64,000 bases of DNA from Bacteroidota bacterium. GTDB taxonomy: Bacteria; Bacteroidota; Bacteroidia; Chitinophagales; Chitinophagaceae. Of this stretch, positions 33,255 through 40,872 are shown in pieces. Position 1 is the first letter of the stretch. Every line of letters starts with the position of its first letter. The notes below the pieces were generated by a model that saw nothing but the letters and a program-made list of their open reading frames with translations, did no database searches and was not told where the DNA came from. Position numbers and translations under genes: made by a program. The stretch covers positions 1-64,000 of the forward strand of contig JAEWJK010000016.1 in NCBI GenBank assembly GCA_023386555.1. Direction: 5' to 3'.

Positions 33255-33692
33255 ATGTTGAAGATAGTTTATCCTGAACAGAATTTTAGAATTAAACAAG
33301 AAGATGGAAGAGAGTACATCTTCGATGAATTCAGGAAGCTGTGGGTAAAACTTACTCCTGAAGAATGGGTAAGGCAAAATTTTCTTCAGTATTTAGTACA
33401 AACAAAAAAATATCCTGCTTCGTTAATAGCAGTTGAAACGGAGATAAAACTCAATGATCTTAGAAAGCGTTGTGATATTATTGTTTACAAAGAAGGCAAA
33501 CCCTGGATGATCGTTGAGTGTAAAGAAATGAATGAGCAATTAAATGAAGCTGTTTTGCAGCAAGTATTGCGGTACAATATTTCTATACCATCCATTTACA
33601 TTGTAATTACAAATGGAAGTTTTACGAATGCATGGTTACTGAATACTGGGAAAGCGGAAGATATTACTGAACTTCCTGAATGGCAGCAATAA
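33255..33692 (+). CDS. HsdR N-terminal-like PD-(D/E)XK nuclease-fold protein
   Basis: 145 residues matching the stand-alone 'type I restriction enzyme R protein N-terminal domain' family common in Bacteroidota. The nuclease core is RCDIIVYKEGKPWMIVECKEM: Asp74, Glu88, Lys90, the D-x13-ExK pattern, with a preceding ETEI strand. There are no HsdM, HsdS or helicase genes nearby, so it is not part of a type I system here. It is probably a DNA-binding or repair-type nuclease of unknown role. Confidence 0.85.
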   Translation: MLKIVYPEQNFRIKQEDGREYIFDEFRKLWVKLTPEEWVRQNFLQYLVQTKKYPASLIAVETEIKLNDLRKRCDIIVYKEGKPWMIVECKEMNEQLNEAVLQQVLRYNISIPSIYIVITNGSFTNAWLLNTGKAEDITELPEWQQ

Positions 33693-33722
33693 AGAAAGCC
33701 CTGTATTAACAGGGCTTTCTTT
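33691..33722. terminator. Bidirectional rho-independent terminator
   Basis: AAAGAAAGCCCTG, loop TATTAA, CAGGGCTTTCTTT: a 13-bp stem between the convergent HsdR-like and gdhA genes, overlapping the HsdR-like stop codon. Confidence 0.9.
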
Positions 33723-33740
33723 ATTAAGATGTTTAAACTA

Positions 33741-35159
33741 CTAAGGGAAAATTCCTAATTCAGCATAGCTTGTTCCTACCTTGTTAATAGCAACAACATA
33801 AGCTGCTGTTCTCATATCAGGAATTTCGGGATTATTTTTCCATAGCTCCATGATCTCTCTTGTTGCAGTGATCATCGATTCTTCTAATCCACTGTATACA
33901 AGATCAACTTCATCAGGGCCATGCTCTATAAAAGCTCTCTCTTTATCGCTTACATTCTTGCCGGTCATTTCTTCTAACTGGCCAAGTATGTGCTTATTCA
34001 TGTTCTCGGTAAAACGTTTTTCCATTCTACCATAACGAACGTGGCTAAGATTCTTTAACCATTCAAAATAAGAAACAGTAACACCACCAGCATTCAGATA
34101 CATATCAGGCACCACCAGTGTTCCTTTTTGTGCAAACACTTCATCAGCTTCAGGAGTTAAAGGACCGTTTGCAGCTTCACCAATGATCTTCGCTTTTACT
34201 CTTGGTGCATTCTCCCCGTTGATAACATTCTCTAGTGCTGCTGGAATTAAGATATCACAATCCAATTCCAATGCATCACTGTTTTTTGCAAGTGTTGTAG
34301 AACCAGGGAATCCAACAATTGAACCTGTAGATTTCCTGAACTGGAATAACTCTTCTTCATTGATGCCTTCTTCATTTACAATAGCACCTTCGTATTCTGC
34401 AATAGCGATCACTTTTGCACCAGCTTCACGGAAGAATTTTGCAGTGTGATAACCTACGTTACCCAAACCTTGTACAATCACTCTTTTACCAGTAATACCG
34501 GTAGATAAACCGAGTTTATCCATCACATCTTTCATTTCACATACTTCACGAATACCGTAAAATACACCAAGACCTGTAGCTTCTGTTCTACCTCTAACAC
34601 CACCTTGTGAAACCGGTTTACCGGTAACACAACCTGCAGCATCTATTTCACCTGGTTTCAATGATGCATAAGTGTCAACAATCCATGCCATTTCCCTTGC
34701 ACCAGTTCCATAGTCAGGAGCAGGAACATCAATACCAGGGCCGATGAAGTTTTTCTTTACAAGTTCTGCTGTATAACGACGTGTGATCTTTTCTAATTCG
34801 TAAGCGTTATAATTTTTAGGATTGATCTTGATACCACCTTTACCACCACCAAAAGGCACATTTACAATAGCACATTTGTAGGTCATCAAAGCTGCAAGAG
34901 CCATTACTTCATCCTGGTTTACTTCATCGCTAAAACGAATACCACCTTTACAAGGAGTTTTATGCTGGGAGTGTTGTACACGATATGCTTCGATCACTTC
35001 AATTCTACCATCGTTCATCTTTACGGGAAAACGCATCTGGTAAACTGCGTTACATGCTTTGATCTGTTCTAAAATTCCCGGATCCCACTTTGTAAATTTC
35101 GCCGCTTTGTCAAAACTTCTTGTAACACTCTCAAAGAAGCTATAATGTTGGTCAGCCAT
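33741..35159 (-). CDS. Glutamate/leucine-type dehydrogenase
   Basis: 472 residues from ATG 35159 (MADQHYSFFESVTRSFDKAA); a start 39 bp further up would add an Asn/Lys-rich leader. It has the Glu/Leu/Phe/Val dehydrogenase dimerisation domain with VPFGGGKGGIKINPK (catalytic Lys), GPGIDVPAPDYGTGAREM, and the Rossmann domain with VIVQGLGNVGYHTAKFF and IIGEAANGPLTPEADE. It interconverts an amino acid, most likely glutamate, and its 2-oxo acid with NAD(P). Length and motifs suit glutamate dehydrogenase, but leucine specificity is not excluded. Confidence 0.9.
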   Translation of the reverse strand: MADQHYSFFESVTRSFDKAAKFTKWDPGILEQIKACNAVYQMRFPVKMNDGRIEVIEAYRVQHSQHKTPCKGGIRFSDEVNQDEVMALAALMTYKCAIVNVPFGGGKGGIKINPKNYNAYELEKITRRYTAELVKKNFIGPGIDVPAPDYGTGAREMAWIVDTYASLKPGEIDAAGCVTGKPVSQGGVRGRTEATGLGVFYGIREVCEMKDVMDKLGLSTGITGKRVIVQGLGNVGYHTAKFFREAGAKVIAIAEYEGAIVNEEGINEEELFQFRKSTGSIVGFPGSTTLAKNSDALELDCDILIPAALENVINGENAPRVKAKIIGEAANGPLTPEADEVFAQKGTLVVPDMYLNAGGVTVSYFEWLKNLSHVRYGRMEKRFTENMNKHILGQLEEMTGKNVSDKERAFIEHGPDEVDLVYSGLEESMITATREIMELWKNNPEIPDMRTAAYVVAINKVGTSYAELGIFP

Positions 35160-35218
35160 AGCTATGTTTTTAGGTTTGTTATTATTTTTATTTAGCAATC
35201 ATTCGTAATTCTATTCAC

Positions 35219-35257
35219 CGTCTGTTGTGTCACTCACTTGTACGTTCTGAACTTTAT
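35219..35257 (+). repeat. Dispersed element copy 9, GTGTCAC subtype
   Basis: CGTCTGTTGTGTCACTCACT then TGTACGTTCTGAACTTTAT: a long, well-preserved copy upstream of gdhA. It forms an inverted pair with copy 10. Confidence 0.88.
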
Positions 35258-35304
35258 GGACCAGTTTTCTAGTTTGTGGTTTCTAGTTTCACAAACAACC
35301 TTCA

Positions 35305-35330
35305 GTACAAGAGTGCGACGCAAGTAAAGC
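35305..35330 (-). repeat. Dispersed element copy 10, GCGTCGC subtype
   Basis: Complement GCTTTACTTGCGTCGCACTC then TTGTAC. Opposite orientation and other subtype from copy 9, 47 bp away. Confidence 0.85.
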
Positions 35331-35359
35331 TTAATCTTTGTTCCAAAAGCTGACTCACA

Positions 35360-35569
35360 TCAATTCTTCTTCTCTATTTTGCTGATCTTTCTATCGAGAT
35401 TCAACAAATAAAGAAATAATCCTATGACTATCGTCACCACTACAGCTACTACCACATAGATCTTTCCGTTGCTGTTCATTACATCTCCTGATCCTGTTTC
35501 CTGTGCATTTGCCACCATTGATATAATGCATAATGCAATCACTCCTGCAATTCTTTTCAGGTTATCCAT
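35360..35569 (-). CDS. ccmD: CcmD family protein
   Basis: 69 residues: a signal-like N-terminal helix, then a second helix (IYVVVAVVVTIVIGLFLYLLNLD) and a basic tail RKISKIEKKN. This is the shape of CcmD proteins in Bacteroidota. CcmD helps release haem-loaded CcmE from the CcmABC complex. It overlaps the end of the CcsA/CcmC-like gene by 8 bp. Confidence 0.82.
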   Translation of the reverse strand: MDNLKRIAGVIALCIISMVANAQETGSGDVMNSNGKIYVVVAVVVTIVIGLFLYLLNLDRKISKIEKKN

Positions 35570-36239
35570 TGATCAGTTTGTTTTGTAGGGTACGTAAACG
35601 AATTCTCAATGTTGTCATCCAGACTCCTAACAATGTCCAGCCGATTACTGCAGGCCAGAAAACCAATCTCATTGACGGAGCGAGATCACCACCATTCAAT
35701 CCTGGATTTCCTTCACTTCCCTGTCCTCCGGGATGCAAAGATTCGGTAAGCCTTGGTAATATCCATATGGTTGGAAACAACATAAAGAATGCAAAAATAT
35801 TATAAACAGCTCCCAGCCTTGCTTTCTTATCATCATCATTCATAGAACCACGTAGAACGAAGTAAGCAAAGTAAATAAGTATCGCTATCAACGCACCATT
35901 TTGTTTAGGGTCGCTGCTCCATGGTTGTCCCCATTGATAATTAGCCCAGATAGCACCTGTTATTAAACCTAATACACCAAATACAGTTCCTGTCCTGGCA
36001 TATTCGAGAGAATAAGTATCAAATTTTGGATCGGGTTTTCTAAGAAACTTTACAGCATACACTACAGAAATAATATAGAGTATCATCATTCCAAACCACA
36101 TCGGTACGTGGAAGAACATGTTGCGGATGCTGTGTTGTAAACGATCGTCAAGTTTAGGGATTTCGACAAAGAAACCCATGGTGCAGGTGTACATCAGAAG
36201 GATAAAGGCCAGTATTTTCCACCAGGATTGACGAATCAT
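35562..36239 (-). CDS. Cytochrome c biogenesis protein CcsA/CcmC
   Basis: 225 residues, six predicted membrane helices, with the tryptophan-rich WD-type segment GAIWANYQWGQPWSSDPKQNGAL and haem-ligand histidines (HVPMWFG, SLHPGG). It belongs to the haem-handling CcmC/CcsA family that presents haem for attachment to apocytochromes c. It sits in the rnhA-dph6-ccmB-ccsA-ccmD run; a TAnnTTTG box lies 52 bp upstream of its start. Confidence 0.92.
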   Translation of the reverse strand: MIRQSWWKILAFILLMYTCTMGFFVEIPKLDDRLQHSIRNMFFHVPMWFGMMILYIISVVYAVKFLRKPDPKFDTYSLEYARTGTVFGVLGLITGAIWANYQWGQPWSSDPKQNGALIAILIYFAYFVLRGSMNDDDKKARLGAVYNIFAFFMLFPTIWILPRLTESLHPGGQGSEGNPGLNGGDLAPSMRLVFWPAVIGWTLLGVWMTTLRIRLRTLQNKLING

Positions 36240-36290
36240 TTCTTGTTTTTTATAAACAGACTGACTTTACAGGCTATTAAAATTGTGGGG

Positions 36291-36298
36291 CAAAATTA
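36291..36298 (-). promoter_or_regulatory. Candidate -7 box TAATTTTG
   Basis: Matches TAnnTTTG on the minus strand in the 131-bp gap between ccmB and ccsA, so ccsA-ccmD may have their own promoter. There is no clear -33 TTG. Confidence 0.3.
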
Positions 36299-36370
36299 GG
36301 GGTTGTAAACTAACATTTGGCAGTTTTGGCAAGTATTATATAATTCTGGTTTTTAATATTGAAATACTTG

Positions 36371-37051
36371 TTAATCCTTCCAGAGAAAAGGAAAAAGTAT
36401 GATGGATAATGCTATTACCATTATGTCTAATCCTGCTAATAATATTATCATCTGCCATAAACCTTCCTGCACTACAGAAGCAAAAGCAGATTCTGATATT
36501 TTCATCAGCAACATCAACTGCGGAATGATGATAGGAAATCCCATGATTGCCATTAATGCAGCCTGCTGTTGTGCTTTAGCGGCAATGGCTGCGAGAAAGG
36601 TAAAGACAAGACTTAAGCTGATGCCGCCTAAACAGCAGATGCCAATAAAACGGAAAAGATATTCAAAAGGATCACCAAGAAGAATCATAAAAATGAAAAG
36701 GCTGAGTAAACTCATTGCCAGCATCAGCAAAACATTGAAGATGAGTTTAGAAATGATGAAATCTTTGGCTCCCGCAATAGAATAGAAATAGAGCATTCTG
36801 CCACGGTTTTCCTGCAGAAATGCTTTGGCAACTGCATTCACACATACAAATAATTGCACAATCCAAAAAAGGCCATTCCATACCTGGTCTTCCGGTTGGT
36901 GCATAGAAGAGTAAACAATGTATATAGTTGAGGCAACATATAATATAACACCATACAGGCTGTATTGCTGGCGAATTTCGAGCACTATATCTTTTTTAAT
37001 GAGTGCTGATATTTGTTTGATGTTGCTAATGGTAATGTATTTGTGCTGCAA
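36371..37051 (-). CDS. ccmB: Haem exporter subunit CcmB
   Basis: 226 residues with six predicted membrane helices. It has QISALIKKDIVLEIRQQYSL near the start and RGRMLYFYSIAGAKDFIISKL, both typical of CcmB, the membrane subunit of the CcmAB haem/cytochrome c maturation ABC transporter. No ccmA is in the window. It starts 5 bp after the Dph6-like gene, which implies co-transcription. Confidence 0.9.
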   Translation of the reverse strand: MQHKYITISNIKQISALIKKDIVLEIRQQYSLYGVILYVASTIYIVYSSMHQPEDQVWNGLFWIVQLFVCVNAVAKAFLQENRGRMLYFYSIAGAKDFIISKLIFNVLLMLAMSLLSLFIFMILLGDPFEYLFRFIGICCLGGISLSLVFTFLAAIAAKAQQQAALMAIMGFPIIIPQLMLLMKISESAFASVVQEGLWQMIILLAGLDIMVIALSIILFPFLWKD

Positions 37052-37056
37052 ATTAA

Positions 37057-37704
37057 CTACAATAAAACGGGTTCACAGAACCAATAGTTATCATGTTTTT
37101 GCTTGGAAAGGATTTCTACTTTAATCGGCTTTGCAAACAAAGGACAATCTACAACCAGTGTGTGAAATTCTCCATTCTCTCCACAAACATCAATATCTAT
37201 TGCTTTTAATTCGGCTATCAATTTTTCATCTAAAACTTTACCGAGAAAAGTATCGCCCATTTTTTCATTACAGCTAACGATGATTGTTTTAATACCGCTG
37301 TTCAACATTTGTAATACCAGTTGTTCTCTGTCTTGTTGCCATAACGGTAATATAGCTTTCAAGTCTGCATTGGTGCAAACTTTTTCTTCCCAATCCCTGT
37401 GAGCCTGCAGATCAATATCACCAAACACAGCAGACTGTATATTGTATTTATCTTTTAGCAGTTTTAACGAGGAAGTAAAATTAACTTCATAGTCCTGCCA
37501 TGAACTTATGATAAGATGAATAGGTAACTGTGCAACTTTTGCCTGTGCATGCAAAACTTCAGAAGGTATTCCGTGTGATCTTGAGATCTTGCCCTCTTCA
37601 TTCAAAACATTTAGCAACACCTTAGGTATACAACCCTGCTCTTTTGCTTTCATCAAAGCAAAGCAACTGTCTTTACCGCCACTCCAACTGCAGAGAACAT
37701 TCAT
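37057..37704 (-). CDS. Dph6-like ATP pyrophosphatase
   Basis: 215 residues. PP-loop motif CSWSGGKDSCFALMKA at the N-terminus, then DIDLQAHRDWEEKVC and DVCGENGEFHTLV, typical of the DUF71/Dph6 family (diphthine-ammonia ligase in eukaryotes). Bacteria do not make diphthamide, so bacterial members probably amidate or adenylate another substrate. Spacing of 5 bp to rnhA before it and 5 bp to ccmB after it indicates one operon. Confidence 0.85.
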   Translation of the reverse strand: MNVLCSWSGGKDSCFALMKAKEQGCIPKVLLNVLNEEGKISRSHGIPSEVLHAQAKVAQLPIHLIISSWQDYEVNFTSSLKLLKDKYNIQSAVFGDIDLQAHRDWEEKVCTNADLKAILPLWQQDREQLVLQMLNSGIKTIIVSCNEKMGDTFLGKVLDEKLIAELKAIDIDVCGENGEFHTLVVDCPLFAKPIKVEILSKQKHDNYWFCEPVLL

Positions 37705-37709
37705 TAGAT

Positions 37710-38192
37710 TTACTTATACAGGTTTCCTTCGTTTTCATAACCCTCATCTATCAAGAGGTTTTTCCTATCTGCAGCTGTGGTTGCCAGTTCATCACAACGA
37801 TTGTTGTATGGATTATCAGCATGGCCCTTCACCCATATAAATCGTATGGTGAATTGTTTTGATAACTGGTGAAACTGCAACCATAGATCTTTATTTTTTT
37901 TGCCTCCTTTAAAATCTGTTCTTATCCAGTTATTCAGCCAACCTTTTTCAACACTGTTCACAATATACTGGCTGTCTGTGTAAATAGTAAGGGGAATATT
38001 TTTTTTGGTGAGTGCTTCCAATGCTTTTATCACACCCATCAATTCCATACGGTTGTTAGTGGTTAATCGATAGCCGGCAGAAAGTTCTTTTGCTTTATCA
38101 CCCCACATTAGTATTGCACCATAGCCACCAGGACCAGGATTACCACGGCTTGATCCGTCAGTATAAATTATTAATGGATGAGATGTTGACAT
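37710..38192 (-). CDS. rnhA: Ribonuclease HI
   Basis: 160 residues with the full catalytic set: Asp12 in IYTDGSSRGNPGPGGYG, Glu50 in NNRMELMG, Asp73 in IYTDSQYIVN and the last Asp in RCDELATTAA. WLNNWIRTDFKGGKKNKDLW is the basic handle-like region. It degrades RNA in RNA-DNA hybrids. First gene of the rnhA-dph6-ccmB run. Confidence 0.96.
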   Translation of the reverse strand: MSTSHPLIIYTDGSSRGNPGPGGYGAILMWGDKAKELSAGYRLTTNNRMELMGVIKALEALTKKNIPLTIYTDSQYIVNSVEKGWLNNWIRTDFKGGKKNKDLWLQFHQLSKQFTIRFIWVKGHADNPYNNRCDELATTAADRKNLLIDEGYENEGNLYK

Positions 38193-38233
38193 GAATTTTT
38201 TATGGGATCAGCTGGATTGCTACTTAGATACTT

Positions 38234-38274
38234 TTGTTGCGTCGCACTCTTGTACAAACCGAACTTTATTGAAC
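38234..38274 (+). repeat. Dispersed element copy 11, GCGTCGC subtype
   Basis: TTGTTGCGTCGCACTCTTGT then ACAAACCGAACTTTATTGAAC. The left flank 'ggatcagctggattgctactta' (38207-38228) matches the left flank of copy 15 at 53245. It runs into the 3' end of the PhzF gene region. Confidence 0.82.
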
Positions 38275-39048
38275 AAAATATTCTCCCTTCATATACAACT
38301 TTCCTTTTCCACTCATCAGTACACGATCACCTTTTAATTCACAAAGTAATTCACCACCACGTTGTGAAAGTTGCTTAGCAGTAAGTTTTGTTTTATTCAA
38401 TTCTTTACTCCAATATGGTGTAACAAGAGTGTGTGCAGAACCGGTAACCGGATCTTCATTGATGCCACTCTGAGGGAAAAAGCATCTTGATACAAAATCA
38501 ACATCATTTCCTTTTGCAGTTACAGTGACACCTCTTGCTTTTACTCTACTTAACGTGAGAAAATCAGGGTCGAGTTTTTCAACTGCTTCCTGCGAATCAA
38601 GCACTACAATATAATCCCATCCACCAAATAAAACTGTTGAAGAAGTGGTTTTCAATCCTTCAAATAATCCTTCAGGAACTTCAACAGGTTGTGGTGGATT
38701 GGCTGGAAAATCAAGTGTGATCATGTCACCATTTCTTGTAACGGTCAATTCACCACTCTTGCTTTGAAAACGAATGAGGTTTCCTGTATAACCAAGTTCA
38801 TTAAACAAAATATATGCGGTAGCTAAAGTTGCATGTCCACACAAAGCCACTTCAACAGTAGGAGTAAACCAACGAATATGATAGCTGCCATTATCCTCTT
38901 TAACAAAAAAAGCAGTTTCAGCAAGGTTGTTTTCCATGCCGAGTAGTTGCATTGTTTCATCCGGAAGCCATTTATCTAACGGACAAATTGCAGCAGGATT
39001 ACCTGCGAATAATTTATCGGTGAAGGCATCTACCTGGTAAATAGTCAT
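38266..39048 (-). CDS. PhzF family isomerase/epimerase-like protein
   Basis: 260 residues, PhzF fold. It has YQVDAFTDKLFAGNPAAICPL, the catalytic Glu in NLAETAFF, VALCGHATLATAYILF and GINEDPVTGSAHTLVTPYW. PhzF itself isomerises trans-2,3-dihydro-3-hydroxyanthranilate, but most members outside phenazine clusters have unknown substrates. There are no phenazine genes here. The stop overlaps the right end of a dispersed-element copy. Confidence 0.9.
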   Translation of the reverse strand: MTIYQVDAFTDKLFAGNPAAICPLDKWLPDETMQLLGMENNLAETAFFVKEDNGSYHIRWFTPTVEVALCGHATLATAYILFNELGYTGNLIRFQSKSGELTVTRNGDMITLDFPANPPQPVEVPEGLFEGLKTTSSTVLFGGWDYIVVLDSQEAVEKLDPDFLTLSRVKARGVTVTAKGNDVDFVSRCFFPQSGINEDPVTGSAHTLVTPYWSKELNKTKLTAKQLSQRGGELLCELKGDRVLMSGKGKLYMKGEYFVQ

Positions 39049-39087
39049 AGTTATATTTTAAAATGCTTCAAGAACTTCAGCATGACA

Positions 39088-40716
39088 TTACACCTGAAAA
39101 ACTCCTGTTTTAAATGCAGGAATATCAGGATTGTTATTGGCAGCTTTTATTCCTTCTGAAATTACTTTTCTTGTATCAATCGGATCTATAATCTCATCCA
39201 CCCATAATCTCGCTGCAGCGTAGTAAGGCTTAGTTTGTTTTTCGTAACGATCTTTAATAGTATCTAATAGATTTTTTTCTTCTTCAGGTGTTACTTCCCT
39301 GCCTTTGGCTTTCATTCCTGCTACCTGTATCTGTGCTAATGTTTTTGCAGCCTGTTCACCACCCATCACCGCAATTTTTGCAGAAGGCCATGCATAAATA
39401 AATCTGGGATCATAAGCTTTACCACACATAGCATAATTTCCTGCACCGTAACTGTTACCTGTTATTATGGTAATTTTTGGCACAACAGAATTAGCAACAG
39501 CATTCACCAGTTTAGCACCGTCTTTAATAATGCCGGAATGTTCACTTCTGCTCCCAACCATAAATCCTGTTACATCTTGCAAAAACACTAATGGTATTTT
39601 CTTTTGATTGCAGTTCATGATAAATCTTGCTGCCTTATCTGCACTATCGTTATAGATGACGCCACCAATTTGTATCTCACCTTTCTTTGTTTTGCTGGTG
39701 ATTCTTTGATTGGCAACAATACCTACAGCCCAACCATCAATTCTTGCATAACCGCAAGCGATTGTTTTACCATAATCTTCCTTGAACTGTTCAAACTCAG
39801 AATTATCAACGATTCGTTCAATCAGTTCAACAACATCGTAAGGCTTTAAATTTCCTTCGGGAATAATGCCGTAGATTTCGTTAGGATCTTTCTTTGGTGC
39901 AGCAGGTTTTATTCTGTCAAAACCTGCTGTTGTATTATGGCCAAGTTTTGAAATGATCTTCTTAACCTGGTCCAGACATTCTTGCTCGGTCTTGAATTTA
40001 TAATCTGCAATGCCTGATATTTCTGTGTGAGTTGCAGCTCCACCCAAAGTCTCGTTATCGATGTTTTCTCCGATAGCAGCTTTTACCAAATAAGGTCCGG
40101 CTAAGTAAATGCTACCGTTTCCTTCTACCATCAATGTTTCATCACTCATGATTGGTAGATATGCACCACCAGCAACACAAGGCCCCATTACAGCAGCGAT
40201 TTGTGTGATACCCATAGAACTCATCACGGCATTGTTGCGAAAAATTCTGCCGAAATGTTCTTTATCAGGAAATATTTCATCCTGCATTGGCAGAAATACA
40301 CCTGCACTATCAACTAAATAAATGATTGGAAGTTTGTTCTCCATAGCAATTTCCTGCATACGAAGATTTTTCTTACCGGTGATCGGAAACCATGCTCCGG
40401 CTTTTACTGTTTGATCATTCGCAATTATCACACATTGTCTTCCACTAACATAACCTAAACCTGCAACAGTTCCTCCTGCAGGACATCCACCTTCAGCTTC
40501 ATACATTTCAAATCCTGCAAATGCACCAATCTCAATAAAGTTGGAATCTTTATCTATTAAATATTCAATTCTTTCTCTTGGCGTGAGCTTATTTTTTTCT
40601 CTTTGCTTTTCGATGGCTTTTTTCCCACCACCCAGCTTTATCTTTTCGAAATATTGGCGTGTCTGGCTTACGGCCATTTTCATCCAGTCTTCGTTCCGGT
40701 TAAATTCTATGTTCAT
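39088..40716 (-). CDS. Acyl-CoA carboxylase beta (carboxyltransferase) subunit
   Basis: 542 residues, crotonase-fold carboxyltransferase with both halves. The N half has GGCPAGGTVAGLGYVSGRQCVIIANDQTVKAG and GPCVAGGAYLPIMSDETLMV. The C half has IPLVFLQDVTGFMVGS, GAGNYAMCGKAYDPRFIYAWPSAKIAVMGGEQAA. The length and order resemble methylcrotonyl-CoA carboxylase beta more than propionyl-CoA carboxylase. It needs a biotin-carrying alpha subunit, which is not in the window. It probably works in leucine or branched acyl-CoA breakdown. Confidence 0.9.
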   Translation of the reverse strand: MNIEFNRNEDWMKMAVSQTRQYFEKIKLGGGKKAIEKQREKNKLTPRERIEYLIDKDSNFIEIGAFAGFEMYEAEGGCPAGGTVAGLGYVSGRQCVIIANDQTVKAGAWFPITGKKNLRMQEIAMENKLPIIYLVDSAGVFLPMQDEIFPDKEHFGRIFRNNAVMSSMGITQIAAVMGPCVAGGAYLPIMSDETLMVEGNGSIYLAGPYLVKAAIGENIDNETLGGAATHTEISGIADYKFKTEQECLDQVKKIISKLGHNTTAGFDRIKPAAPKKDPNEIYGIIPEGNLKPYDVVELIERIVDNSEFEQFKEDYGKTIACGYARIDGWAVGIVANQRITSKTKKGEIQIGGVIYNDSADKAARFIMNCNQKKIPLVFLQDVTGFMVGSRSEHSGIIKDGAKLVNAVANSVVPKITIITGNSYGAGNYAMCGKAYDPRFIYAWPSAKIAVMGGEQAAKTLAQIQVAGMKAKGREVTPEEEKNLLDTIKDRYEKQTKPYYAAARLWVDEIIDPIDTRKVISEGIKAANNNPDIPAFKTGVFQV

Positions 40717-40810
40717 TGAGCAATTTCGTTAGGCGACAAAGATAGGGAGATGGAGATGAGGAATTAGGGATTAGGAGTTTGTAATTAGTATGATAGCCTG
40801 ATCAGATTTT

Positions 40811-40845
40811 GACTGAACGATGAAGTGATTGCGACGCAACGAAGA
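40811..40845 (-). repeat. Dispersed element copy 12, GCGTCGC subtype
   Basis: Complement TCTTCGTTGCGTCGCAATCA then CTTCATCGTTCAGTC. A diverged copy between the TonB-dependent receptor and the carboxylase gene. Confidence 0.65.
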
Positions 40846-40872
40846 TGACATGAAAACTGAACGCTGGTATCA

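Noticed and set aside
33255..33692. Type I restriction-modification system
   Set aside because: Only a stand-alone nuclease-fold domain is present. HsdM, HsdS and the motor part of HsdR are absent.
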